Assembly: GCA_046155895.1 (NCBI GenBank)
Contig: JBJXFB010000159.1
Location: forward strand, 1-25,031
Direction: 5' to 3'
DNA: 25,031 nt
Source of the DNA: DASYPQ01 sp046155895
GTDB lineage: Bacteria > Planctomycetota > UBA1135 > GCA-002686595
Position numbers and translations under genes: made by a program. This document shows, one piece after another, positions 15,498-23,136 of this stretch. The first letter of the stretch is position 1, and the number at the start of each line of letters is the position of its first letter. Under the pieces are notes generated by a model. That model searched no databases. It saw nothing but the letters and a program-made list of their open reading frames with translations, and had not been told where the DNA came from.

Positions 15498-16487
15498 ATG
15501 AGAATTCGTTGGAGAAATTTCGAGCTTCCCAGCAAGGTCCAGCCCGATGCGGAGACGCTGACCGACACGTTCGGCCGCTTCATCATCGAGCCCTTCGAGC
15601 GCGGCTTCGGCCACACGATCGGCAACGGCCTGCGGCGCGTGCTGCTCTCGTCGATCGAGGGCACCGCGGTCGCCACCGTCAAGATCGACGGAGCCTCGCA
15701 CGAGTTCGATTCGCTGGAAGGGATCTACGAGGACGTCACCGACATCATCCTGAACCTCAAGAAGCTGCGCGTGCAGTTCGAGGGGCAGAACGAGATCAAC
15801 TGCCGCATCCGGCGCTCGGGCAAGGGGCCCGTCACCGGCGCGCACGTGGAGTGCGACGGGGACGCCGTGGTCTCCAACAAGGACCTCCACATCGCGACGA
15901 TCACCAAGGATCGCCAGCTCAACATCGACATGATCGTCCGCAAGGGACGGGGCTACGTCCCCTCCGAGGACAACCAGAACGAGTACCAGGCGCTCGGCAC
16001 CATTCCCGTCGACTCGATCTTCTCGCCCGTGCACCGCGTGCGGTACTCGATCGAGGCCACGCGCGTCGGGAAGCTCACGAACTACGACCGGCTGGTGCTC
16101 GAGATCTGGACCGACGGGACCGTGACTCCCGAGCTGGCGCTCGTCGAGTCCGCCAAGATCTACCGCAAGCACCTGAACCCCTTCGTCCTCTACGGCTCGA
16201 GCCGGGACGAGCGCCCCGTGGCCGAGGATCCCTCGTCCTCGGAGTTCAACCAGCGCAACCGCCAGGCTTCCGAGCTGGCCGAGATCCTGAACCAGCCGAT
16301 CGCGGAGCTCGAGCTCTCCGTGCGTGCCCGCAATTGTCTGGACAGCGCCAACCTCAAGACCCTGGCCGATCTCGTGCGGCTCTCCGAGACGGAGGTCATG
16401 AACCTCAAGAACCTCGGGAAGACGAGCCTCACCGAGATTAAGACGAAGCTCGCCGAGCGGGGTCTCTCGCTCGACATGGCGGTCTAG
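15498..16487 (+). CDS. rpoA: DNA-directed RNA polymerase alpha subunit
   Basis: RpoA dimerises to nucleate core RNA polymerase assembly. The N-terminal domain (about 1-235) shows FIIEPFERGFGHTIGNGLRR, VLLSSIEG and EDVTDIILNLK, then the Pro-Val-Asp/RV(R)Y segment; the C-terminal domain (about 260-325) has LSVRARNCLDSANLKTLADL and NLGKTSLTEIKTKLAERGLSL, the helix-hairpin-helix that binds UP elements and activators, with the Arg matching E. coli R265 present. The linker is acidic. The MRIRWR N-terminus is what I recall from planctomycete RpoA. Length (329) is normal. Confidence 0.97.
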   Translation: MRIRWRNFELPSKVQPDAETLTDTFGRFIIEPFERGFGHTIGNGLRRVLLSSIEGTAVATVKIDGASHEFDSLEGIYEDVTDIILNLKKLRVQFEGQNEINCRIRRSGKGPVTGAHVECDGDAVVSNKDLHIATITKDRQLNIDMIVRKGRGYVPSEDNQNEYQALGTIPVDSIFSPVHRVRYSIEATRVGKLTNYDRLVLEIWTDGTVTPELALVESAKIYRKHLNPFVLYGSSRDERPVAEDPSSSEFNQRNRQASELAEILNQPIAELELSVRARNCLDSANLKTLADLVRLSETEVMNLKNLGKTSLTEIKTKLAERGLSLDMAV

Positions 16488-16521
16488 AGCCGCAGCACGC
16501 GAATCGAAGGAAGGAAGGACC

Positions 16522-16914
16522 ATGCGACACCGCTCAGCCGGAAACCACCTCGGGCGCACGAGCAGCCACAGGATCGCGATGACCCGCAACATGGCGGCTT
16601 CGCTCATCGAGCACGAGCGGGTCGTGACGACCATTGCCAAGGCGAAGGTCGTGAAGGCCTTCGTGGAGAAGCTCGTGACGATGGCGAAGGAGGAGTCGGT
16701 CCACCACCGGCGCCTCGTCTTCGCCAGGCTGCGCGACAAGCACGCAACGGCGAAGCTCTTCGAGACGATCGGGCCGCGCTTCCAGAAGAGGCCGGGCGGC
16801 TACTGCCGGATCCTCAAGCTCTCGAAGCCGCGCTTGGGCGACAACGGCCAGCGCGCGATCCTCGAGTTCGTCGAGCGCACGCCCAAGAAGGCTCCCGAAG
16901 CTCCGAAGGCCTGA
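16522..16914 (+). CDS. rplQ: 50S ribosomal protein L17
   Basis: L17 (130 residues) lies near the tunnel exit. The start MRHRSAGNHLGRTSSHRIAM, the NMAASLIEHERVVTTIAKAK segment, and the C-terminal GGYCRILKLSKPRLGDNGQRAILEFVE are diagnostic. The ribosome binding site is a triple AGGAAGGAAGGA just before the ATG. It closes the ribosomal cluster, and a small hairpin lies about 50 nt downstream. Confidence 0.97.
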   Translation: MRHRSAGNHLGRTSSHRIAMTRNMAASLIEHERVVTTIAKAKVVKAFVEKLVTMAKEESVHHRRLVFARLRDKHATAKLFETIGPRFQKRPGGYCRILKLSKPRLGDNGQRAILEFVERTPKKAPEAPKA

Positions 16915-16963
16915 TCCGGCCTTCCGCCGAACTCGGTCCGGCCGCTTCCGAGGATCGGAGTCG

Positions 16964-16980
16964 GCGGGCATCCCGCATTT
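16964..16980 (+). terminator. Candidate terminator after rplQ
   Basis: A perfect 5-bp GCGGG/CCCGC stem with a 3-nt loop is followed by ATTT. It is in the right place for the end of the ribosomal operon, but the stem is short and the T-run poor. Some read-through into mscL is possible. Confidence 0.35.
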
Positions 16981-17055
16981 CCCGGATTCATCACCCGTTA
17001 TCCAAGGCTTCCCCGGTCCCGGACGACAGAGTCCACAGCAATCAAGGGTATTCCC

Positions 17056-17397
17056 ATGAGCATGATCTCCGAGTTCAAGGATTTCGCCGTCAAAGGAAAC
17101 GTCGTCGACATGGCCGTCGGCGTCATCATCGGCGGCGCGTTCGGGAAGATCGTGGCTTCGATGGTGAACGACATCATCATGCCGCCGATCGGTCTCCTGT
17201 TGGGCGGCGTCGACTTCAAGCAGCTCTACATCAACCTGGGCGACAAGACCTACGAGTCCCTCGATGCCGCGCAGGCCGCGGGCGCGCCGACCCTGCGGTA
17301 TGGACTGTTCGTCAACAACGTCATCGATTTCCTCATCGTCGCCTTCGTCATCTTCATGGCGATCCGCACGTTCATGAAGTCGAAGAAGCCGGCCTGA
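17056..17397 (+). CDS. mscL: Large-conductance mechanosensitive channel MscL
   Basis: MscL is an inner-membrane pentamer that opens under membrane tension to release solutes in osmotic downshock. The 113-residue protein starts with the amphipathic helix MSMISEFKDFAVKGNVVDMA, then TM1 (about 18-45: VGVIIGGAFGKIVASMVNDI then IMPPIGLL) and TM2 (about 76-105: RYGLFVNNVIDFLIVAFVIF). The periplasmic loop and the C-terminal bundle are short compared with E. coli MscL (136). The ATG at 17056 follows an AAGGG; an in-frame ATG at 17062 is also possible. It stands alone, 141 nt after rplQ. Confidence 0.96.
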   Translation: MSMISEFKDFAVKGNVVDMAVGVIIGGAFGKIVASMVNDIIMPPIGLLLGGVDFKQLYINLGDKTYESLDAAQAAGAPTLRYGLFVNNVIDFLIVAFVIFMAIRTFMKSKKPA

Positions 17398-17411
17398 TCC
17401 GCCGCGTGCGA

Positions 17412-17440
17412 GTTCGGCTTCCCTCCGGGGGAAGCCGGAC
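17412..17440. terminator. Long hairpin after mscL
   Basis: A 12-bp stem (17412-17423 with 17429-17440, one G-T pair) encloses a 5-nt loop, 14 nt after the mscL stop. It has no T-tract. Its position at the end of a gene that converges on another suggests transcription termination. Confidence 0.5.
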
Positions 17441-17463
17441 CTCGGCACTTCCCGGCCACTCTC

Positions 17464-17505
17464 CCGGATGCGCGGGGTACTCGACCTCGTCGCCCGCGCG
17501 TCCGG
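17464..17505. terminator. Second long hairpin between convergent genes
   Basis: Thirteen paired bases (17464-17476 with 17493-17505, one G-T pair) enclose a 16-nt loop, 47 nt from the end of the minus-strand lipoprotein gene. It may stop minus-strand transcripts. Neither side is followed by a T-tract. Confidence 0.4.
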
Positions 17506-17552
17506 TACGGTTCCGGATCCTCCGCGGCTGACGCGCGGGTTGCGGCAGGCCG

Positions 17553-18209
17553 TCAGGGCGCGACCGGTGTCGCGGCGACGGCCGGCGTGAATCCCGGCGA
17601 GGTGCTCTCGATCAGGGCCCTGACTTCCTCCAGGCGGGATTGCAGGGAAACCGTGGTGTCGACGATCCGGCGCACCGAGCCTCGGACCGCATCGATTCCC
17701 GCGGAGCTCAGGTCGTTGGAGAAATAGACGCGCAGGTCCTCGAGGGAGCGCAGGAGCGACTCGGACCCCGGGCGCGTGAGTTCCATCGCGCGCACCAACT
17801 CATCCTGGGCGCTCATCAGGGCTTCGCGGCGGTCGATGGCTCCGTTGCGTATCTCCTCGTCCTGGATGAGCGCGATCTCTCTCTGCCAGGATTCGAAATA
17901 CACCCGACCACGGCTCTTGATGTCCTGCACGTTCCCTTCGACCGCGGAGAAGCGCATGCGCAAGTCCTGGAGCCGACTCTCGAAGTCCCGGAAGGCGACC
18001 ACGGTCCCGTCGCCGGAAGGTTCGAGCGTGTGATTCAACGAGTCCTGCACGCCGGCGAGATCGCCTTCGATCCGATTCAAGTTCTCCCGGAGGGAGTCCA
18101 TCGCCGAGGCGGTGGTCTCGGCCTGGCGGTATCCGGTCGTGGCGCATCCGACGAGGAGCGCGGGGATGGCGACCGCGGCCAGCCAGGGGAGGGACGTGGA
18201 TTTCGGCAT
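17553..18209 (-). CDS. DUF2959-like lipoprotein
   Basis: The 218-residue product has a signal peptide with hydrophobic core (residues 9-20) and the lipobox LVGC, with Cys22 as lipidated residue, so it is probably anchored in a membrane facing the periplasm. The mature part is largely helical and heptad-like, with FRDFESRLQDLRMRFSAVEG, VYFESWQREIALIQDEEIRNG and VRRIVDTTVSLQSRLEEVRALIE; spacing of Phe-x-x-Trp-x-x-Glu and the later YFSNDL segment resemble the DUF2959 family, whose function is unknown. The start is supported by AGGAG 6 nt upstream. It lies 191 nt downstream of dnaE. The family assignment is from memory of the pattern; the lipoprotein call is firm. Confidence 0.75.
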   Translation of the reverse strand: MPKSTSLPWLAAVAIPALLVGCATTGYRQAETTASAMDSLRENLNRIEGDLAGVQDSLNHTLEPSGDGTVVAFRDFESRLQDLRMRFSAVEGNVQDIKSRGRVYFESWQREIALIQDEEIRNGAIDRREALMSAQDELVRAMELTRPGSESLLRSLEDLRVYFSNDLSSAGIDAVRGSVRRIVDTTVSLQSRLEEVRALIESTSPGFTPAVAATPVAP

Positions 18210-18318
18210 GGTGTACTCCTGGGATGCGGGGTTCCGGCGGAATCGCCCTCCGCTGAGGACGGATCGAGAGATCGAGTCTACCGTCGCCCGGGGAGAACGC
18301 CTCTGGCCGGGAGCTCAG

Positions 18319-18343
18319 GACCGGCAGCAGGGCCGCGCCGGTC
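18319..18343. terminator. Hairpin between dnaE and the lipoprotein gene
   Basis: A perfect 7-bp stem (18319-18325 with 18337-18343) with an 11-nt loop lies 58 nt beyond the dnaE stop on the minus strand. The rest of the 191-nt gap has a TAGACT (-10-like, minus strand 18280-18275) without a good -35 partner. Termination here is possible but unproven. Confidence 0.3.
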
Positions 18344-18400
18344 GATGCGCAGCAGCGGCGCGGAGGAGGGGAGGCGGCGAAGGCTAGCACCCACGCGCGG

Positions 18401-21400
18401 TCAGATCCGCGCGAGGCGCAGCCGGCCGCGGCCGAGCAATCCGTCGATCTCGCGGGCGAAGCGTTCGCTGATCTCGATCGAGAGCTCGCCGCCGGCGCGG
18501 ATGCGGCGGCTCCGGCCGTCCTCGCCGGTCACCTGGAGGTAGAGCGGGCTCTTCCCGCGGTGCCGCTCGACCGCCGAGCGCAGGCCTGGCAGGAGGTGGG
18601 CGTCCTCGGTGCCGATCCGCACGACCACGCATCCGACGAAACGCGCGAGCGCCTCGTCGACCGTGTAGGCCTCCTCGAGGAGCAGCGCCGGTTCCTCGGC
18701 GCCTTCCTCGAGGCGCGCGCGGCAGACCAGCACGGCGCCGTCCTCGATCCGGGTTCCGCACTCCTCCCAGGTGCGCGGAAAGCACGTCACGCCGACGTGT
18801 CCCGACAGATCCTCGAGGCGGAACCGCGCCATGCGCTTGCCGGCCAGCTTGCCCGTCTTGACGATCATCTCGCTCTTGCCGAGCACCAAACCGGCGACCG
18901 TGACCTCCGCGCGGCCGGGCAGCGTCCCGAGCTCGCTGATCTTCGAGCTCGAGAGGAGCGACATCAGCCCCGCGCGCTCCTCGAGCGGGTGTCCGGTCAG
19001 GTAGAAACCCAGGACCTCGAATTCCGCGCGCAAGGCATCGGCGCGGCTCCAGGCCTTGGAGTCGTCGATCCCGTCCGAGGCGCGGCTCTTCGTGTCCGCG
19101 GCGGGGGAGTCCTGGACCTCGCCGAACAGGCTCGCCTGTCCCGCGCGGCGATCCTCCGCGCGCCGCGTCCCGTCGGACAGAGCGCCGTCGAGCGCCGCGA
19201 GCACGGCACCGCGGTCGTGTCCGGAGCTGTCGAAGCATCCGGCCTTGATGAGCGCTTCCCAGTTCCCGCGGCCGACCTCGGCCAGCCCGAGCTCGCCGGC
19301 GAGATCGTGGAGCGTGATCCGCGCCTTCCGCTCCCGGAGGCGGGCGCGCGCGGCGCAGAGGGCCTCGATCGCCTTCTCCCCCGTGCCCTTGATCGCTCCG
19401 AAGCCGTAGCGGATGGCGCCGGCCTCCGTCTCGAACTCCCAGGCGGAGCGCTCGACGTCCGGGGACGCGATGCCGATGCCCGCGCGCCGCGCGTCGTCGA
19501 GGAAGTCGCGCACCTTGTCCGAGTCGCTCATCTCGCACGAGAGGTTCGCGGCCAGGAACGCGGGGCGGTGGTTCGCCTTCAGGAAGGCGGTCTGGTACGT
19601 GATCACGGCGTAGGCGGTCGAGTGCGACTTGTTGAAGCCGTACCCGCCGAACTTGACCATGTGATCCCAGATCTCCCGCGCGACCTCGTTCGAGGCCCCG
19701 TTCTTCCGCGCGCCGGCGATGAACTGCTCCGCGAACCGCTGCATGATCTCGGGCTTCTTCTTGCCCATGGCCTTGCGGAGGTTGTCGGCTTCGACGAGCG
19801 ACAGGTCGCCGAGGCGGTTGGCGATGAGCATCACCTGCTCCTGGTAGACGATCGTGCCGTAGGTGTCGGCCAGGATCGGCTCGAGCGAAGGATGCGCGTA
19901 GGAGATCGCCTCCTCCTTGTGCTTCCGCCGCACGAAGGCGTCGACCATGCCGGATTCGAGGGGTCCGGGGCGGTAGAGCGCGAGGATCGCGATCAGGTCC
20001 TCGAAGCAGTCGGGCTTGGCACGGGCGAGGAGCTTCTTCATCCCGTCCGATTCGAGCTGGAAGACGCCCAGCGTGTCGCCCGCTCCGAGCAGGGCGTAGG
20101 TGGCCGGGTCCCTCTCGGGGAGGCGATCGAGATCGGGAGCCTGCCCGCCCTCCTTCACGATGTTCGCCAGCGTCTTCTCGAGGATCGTCAGGGTCCGCAG
20201 CCCCAGGTAGTCCATCTTGAGGAGACCGAGGGCTTCGAGCTGGGTCATCGTCCACTGCGTGACGATGTCGTCCCCGTTCTTCGCCAGCGGGACGTAGCTG
20301 GTCACCGGCTCGTCGGAGATGACGACGCCCGCGGCGTGCGTCGAGATGTTGCGCGCCAGGCCCTCGAGCTGGACCGAGAAGCGGAAGACCGGTTCGAGGT
20401 CGGGACGGTCCGCGCGGATCGCCTTGAGATCCGCGTCCTTCTCGAGCGCTTCCGCGAGCCCGGGCGCGTTGGGCCCGGCCGGGATCTTCTTCGTGATCCG
20501 GTCGACCTCCTTGAGCGGCACGTCGAGGACCCGGCCGACGTCCCTCACGACCGCGCGCGAGGCCATCGTGTTGAACGTGATGATCTGGGCCACGCGGTCC
20601 TGCCCGTAGCGCTTGCGCGTGTACTCGAGGACGCGCGGGCGCCCCTCCTTGCAGAAGTCGATGTCGATGTCGGGCATCGACAGGCGCGCGCGGTTCAGGA
20701 ACCGCTCGAAGAGCAGGTCGTAGCGCAGCGGGTCGACCTTCGTGATCCCGAGCAGGTACGCGACGATCGAGCCGGCCGCCGATCCGCGCCCGGGGCCGAC
20801 CGGGATCCCGTTCTCGCGCGCCCAGCGGATCAGGTCCCACACGATGAGGAAGTAGGAGACGAAGCCGAGCTCGGCGATCACGCCCTTCTCGTAGGCGAGG
20901 CGCTGGCGGGCGGCCGCGTGGTCGGCGCCGTAGAGGCGCGCGAACCCGGCCTCGAGCAGCCGGTCGAAGAGCGCCTCCGCGGTCTCGGCCGGCCCGCCGC
21001 CCGGCGGGGGATCGGGCTGGAAGACCGGCAGACGGACCTTGCCGAACTCGATCGACAGGTCGACCTGCTCGGCGACGTCCACCGTCGCGCGCAGCGCTCC
21101 CTCGACGTCGCGGAACATGTCCGCCATCTCCGCGCGCGTCTTGAAGAAGAGCGAATCGGTGTCGAACCGGAAGCGCTTCTCGTCCGACTTCTTCGCCCCC
21201 GTGTTGATGCACAGGAGCACGTCGTGCGCCTCGCAGTCCTCGCTGCGCAGATAGTGGATGTCGTTCGTCGCGACGAGCGGGATCCCCGTGCGCTGGTGGA
21301 TGCGCCACATGGCCTCGTTGGCCCGCGTCTGGATCTCGATCCCGTTGCGCTGGAGCTCGAGCCAGAAGTGCTCGGGCCCGAAGAGGTCGCGCCAGGTCGC

Positions 21401-21886
21401 GGCGAGCGCCTCCGCCTCGGTCTCCTTGCCCTGGACGAGGAGCTGCGAGAGCTCGCTGGCCAGGCACCCCGACAGGCACGTGATCCCCCGCGCGTGCCGC
21501 GCCAGGAGCTCGCGGTCGATGCGCGGGCGGAAGTGCAGGCCGTCGAGGTACGCCGACGAAGCGAGCAGCATCAAGTTCTTCCAGCCGACCGCGTCGCGCG
21601 CGAGCAGCGTCAGGTGGTGGTAGCCGTTCCCGCGCTGCTTGCTGTGGGGCTCGAAGCGGGAGCGGCGCGCGATGTAGACCTCGCAACCTAGGATGGGGCG
21701 CAGGCCGGCCTCGGCGCAGGCCTGGTACATCTCGATCGAGCCGAAGAGATTGCCGTGGTCCGTGAGCGCGATCGCCCGCTGGCCGTCGCGCTTGGCCGTG
21801 GCGACGAGATCCCCGATCCGGTTGGCGCCGTCCAGGAGGCTGTACTCCGAGTGGACGTGGAGGTGGACGAAGTCCGGCGCGGACAT
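18401..21886 (-). CDS. dnaE: DNA polymerase III alpha subunit
   Basis: The catalytic subunit of the replicative polymerase, 1161 residues, matching the E. coli DnaE1 length. An N-terminal PHP domain (about 6-290) starts HLHVHSEYSLLDG; all nine metal-ligand positions known from M. tuberculosis DnaE1 appear present (H10, H12, D19, H44, E69, H91, C141, D209, H211). The palm has GPGRGSAAGS (364-373) and PDIDIDF (405-411) with catalytic Asp406 and Asp408, then the fingers, an OB fold near 986-1057 and a C-terminal tau-binding-like region. The ATG is 4 nt after the preceding carbamoyltransferase stop, with no clear ribosome binding site, so translation is probably coupled. Confidence 0.97.
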   Translation of the reverse strand: MSAPDFVHLHVHSEYSLLDGANRIGDLVATAKRDGQRAIALTDHGNLFGSIEMYQACAEAGLRPILGCEVYIARRSRFEPHSKQRGNGYHHLTLLARDAVGWKNLMLLASSAYLDGLHFRPRIDRELLARHARGITCLSGCLASELSQLLVQGKETEAEALAATWRDLFGPEHFWLELQRNGIEIQTRANEAMWRIHQRTGIPLVATNDIHYLRSEDCEAHDVLLCINTGAKKSDEKRFRFDTDSLFFKTRAEMADMFRDVEGALRATVDVAEQVDLSIEFGKVRLPVFQPDPPPGGGPAETAEALFDRLLEAGFARLYGADHAAARQRLAYEKGVIAELGFVSYFLIVWDLIRWARENGIPVGPGRGSAAGSIVAYLLGITKVDPLRYDLLFERFLNRARLSMPDIDIDFCKEGRPRVLEYTRKRYGQDRVAQIITFNTMASRAVVRDVGRVLDVPLKEVDRITKKIPAGPNAPGLAEALEKDADLKAIRADRPDLEPVFRFSVQLEGLARNISTHAAGVVISDEPVTSYVPLAKNGDDIVTQWTMTQLEALGLLKMDYLGLRTLTILEKTLANIVKEGGQAPDLDRLPERDPATYALLGAGDTLGVFQLESDGMKKLLARAKPDCFEDLIAILALYRPGPLESGMVDAFVRRKHKEEAISYAHPSLEPILADTYGTIVYQEQVMLIANRLGDLSLVEADNLRKAMGKKKPEIMQRFAEQFIAGARKNGASNEVAREIWDHMVKFGGYGFNKSHSTAYAVITYQTAFLKANHRPAFLAANLSCEMSDSDKVRDFLDDARRAGIGIASPDVERSAWEFETEAGAIRYGFGAIKGTGEKAIEALCAARARLRERKARITLHDLAGELGLAEVGRGNWEALIKAGCFDSSGHDRGAVLAALDGALSDGTRRAEDRRAGQASLFGEVQDSPAADTKSRASDGIDDSKAWSRADALRAEFEVLGFYLTGHPLEERAGLMSLLSSSKISELGTLPGRAEVTVAGLVLGKSEMIVKTGKLAGKRMARFRLEDLSGHVGVTCFPRTWEECGTRIEDGAVLVCRARLEEGAEEPALLLEEAYTVDEALARFVGCVVVRIGTEDAHLLPGLRSAVERHRGKSPLYLQVTGEDGRSRRIRAGGELSIEISERFAREIDGLLGRGRLRLARI

Positions 21887-21890
21887 GGGA

Positions 21891-22907
21891 CTACCGCGCG
21901 AGGAGCCTGGCCAGCACGGCCTTCTGCGAGTGCAGGCGGTTCTCCGCCTGTTGCACCACGAGGCTGCGCGGCCCGTCGAGGACCTCGTCGGTCACCTCGA
22001 CGTTGCGGCGCACCGGCATGGCGTGCATGAACCTGCCGTTCTCGGTATGGCGCATCAGCGCTTCGTCGATCGTCCAGCCTGCATTGCGGGAGCGGCGCGT
22101 GGCGGAGAGCGTCGGGTTGCCGTAGTCCGCGAGCGAATGCCACGAGCGCGCGTACACGACGTGGGCGCCCTTCACGGCGTCCTTGGCCGAGAGCCCGGCG
22201 CGGAAGCCGAGCTTGCGCGACTCCGCGAGGCGCGTCGCTTCGCTGAGCACCTGGTCGTCGAGCTCGTAGCCCGAGGGATGCGCGACGGCGACCTCCATGC
22301 CGGCTCGGAGCGAGGCGAGGATCAGCGAGTGGACGACGGCCGAGCTCGCCGGCATCGAGGAGTGTGTCCACGTGACCGCCAGGCGCTTGCCGGACAGGGT
22401 CCCGAGCGTTTCCCGCAGCGTCATGAGATCGGCGAGGGCCTGCAGCGGGTGGGCCATCGCGCTCTCCATGTTGATCACGGGGACGCTCGCCCACTCGGCC
22501 CAGGCGCGGATGACGGTGTCGCGGCGGTCGATGCCCCACGACTGGCCGCCGAGCGCGGGACGGATCGCCAGCGCGTCGACGTAGCGCGAGAGGACGAGCG
22601 CGGCGTCCTTGACGTGCTCCGGCGCGCGGCCGTCCATCAGGCTTCCCTCCTGCGCCTCGAGCTCCCAGAAGTCGGAGGACGCCGTCAGGTTGATCGTGTG
22701 GCCTCCGAGCTGGTTCATCGCCGCCTCGAACGATGCGCGCGTGCGCAGCGAGCCGCGGAAGAACAACAGGCCGACGCTCTTCTTGGTCAGGGTCGGCGTC
22801 GACACGCCGCTCTTGATCGCCAGCGAGTGGTCGAGGAGCGCCACGATCTCGCGCTCGTCGAGGTCCTGGAGGCTGATCAGGTGCGCGAGGGCCCGTTTCT
22901 CCACCAT
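21891..22907 (-). CDS. argF': N-acylornithine carbamoyltransferase-like protein
   Basis: A 338-residue member of the aspartate/ornithine transcarbamylase superfamily. The carbamoyl-phosphate motif SLRTR is at 53-57 and HPLQ at 153-156. It resembles the N-acetyl- and N-succinylornithine transcarbamylases (FFxxSLRTR, WELE, MDG...EH, INMES, MPVRRN, AENRLHSQKA) more than classical ArgF, so it probably carbamoylates an acylated ornithine in arginine synthesis. Signatures are mixed: Pro96 in MDGRAPEH agrees with succinylornithine enzymes, Lys329 agrees with acetylornithine enzymes, and the usual HCLP reads HAMP (295-298). GGGAG lies about 12 nt before the ATG. It heads the minus-strand group, 4 nt before dnaE, and is divergent from tRNA-Arg. 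Confidence 0.85.
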   Translation of the reverse strand: MVEKRALAHLISLQDLDEREIVALLDHSLAIKSGVSTPTLTKKSVGLLFFRGSLRTRASFEAAMNQLGGHTINLTASSDFWELEAQEGSLMDGRAPEHVKDAALVLSRYVDALAIRPALGGQSWGIDRRDTVIRAWAEWASVPVINMESAMAHPLQALADLMTLRETLGTLSGKRLAVTWTHSSMPASSAVVHSLILASLRAGMEVAVAHPSGYELDDQVLSEATRLAESRKLGFRAGLSAKDAVKGAHVVYARSWHSLADYGNPTLSATRRSRNAGWTIDEALMRHTENGRFMHAMPVRRNVEVTDEVLDGPRSLVVQQAENRLHSQKAVLARLLAR

Positions 22908-22975
22908 GGACGTAGCCTACTCCCGTCCACATTCATTCCAAGGCCGTGGAGCGCATCCCTACGTATCGCGCGACC

Positions 22976-23004
22976 TTGACAGCCCGCGGGGACCCGGCTA
23001 GAAC
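22976..23004 (+). promoter_or_regulatory. Promoter of the tRNA-Arg gene
   Basis: A perfect TTGACA (22976-22981), a 17-nt spacer and TAGAAC (22999-23004) place the transcription start a few bases before the tRNA at 23016. This is the best sigma-70 match in the window. It may also drive tadA, the two tRNA-Ser genes and the SRP RNA, which follow on the same strand. Confidence 0.8.
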
Positions 23005-23015
23005 CTCCGCCCCGC

Positions 23016-23092
23016 GCACCCATAGCTCAATTGGATAGAGCATCTGACTACGGATCAGAAGGTTGGAGGTTCGAGTCCTCCTGGGTGTACCA
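23016..23092 (+). tRNA. tRNA-Arg (anticodon ACG)
   Basis: The 77-nt cloverleaf has a 7-bp acceptor stem (GCACCCA/TGGGTGT, first pair G-T), anticodon stem TCTGA/TCAGA, loop CTACGGA with anticodon ACG at 23050-23052, and T arm GGAGG-TTCGAGT-CCTCC. The CCA end is encoded. A34 is normally deaminated to inosine so that the tRNA reads CGU, CGC and CGA; the enzyme doing this, TadA, is encoded by the next gene. Confidence 0.97.
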
Positions 23093-23097
23093 GCAAA

Positions 23098-23128
23098 CGC
23101 TCCCGCGGCCGGCGGGATCGCGGGAGCG
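23098..23128 (+). promoter_or_regulatory. Perfect hairpin covering the tadA ribosome binding site
   Basis: A perfect 10-bp stem (23098-23107 with 23119-23128) and 11-nt loop begins 5 nt after the tRNA-Arg CCA end. Its 3' arm contains the GGGAG (23122-23126) that is the only ribosome binding site candidate for tadA (ATG 23137). It could be a terminator or processing signal for the tRNA, or a structure that limits tadA translation. Confidence 0.5.
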
Positions 23129-23136
23129 ACACGACC

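Noticed and set aside
18268..18303. Promoter for the lipoprotein gene on the minus strand
   Set aside because: TAGACT is a fair -10 box, but the -35 position reads GAGGCG, so the evidence is too thin to list.
18560..21691. A 1043-codon open frame on the plus strand opposite dnaE
   Set aside because: It is an antisense shadow typical of GC-rich coding DNA. Its protein is Arg/Glu/Val-rich without recognisable domains, while the minus strand encodes complete DnaE.
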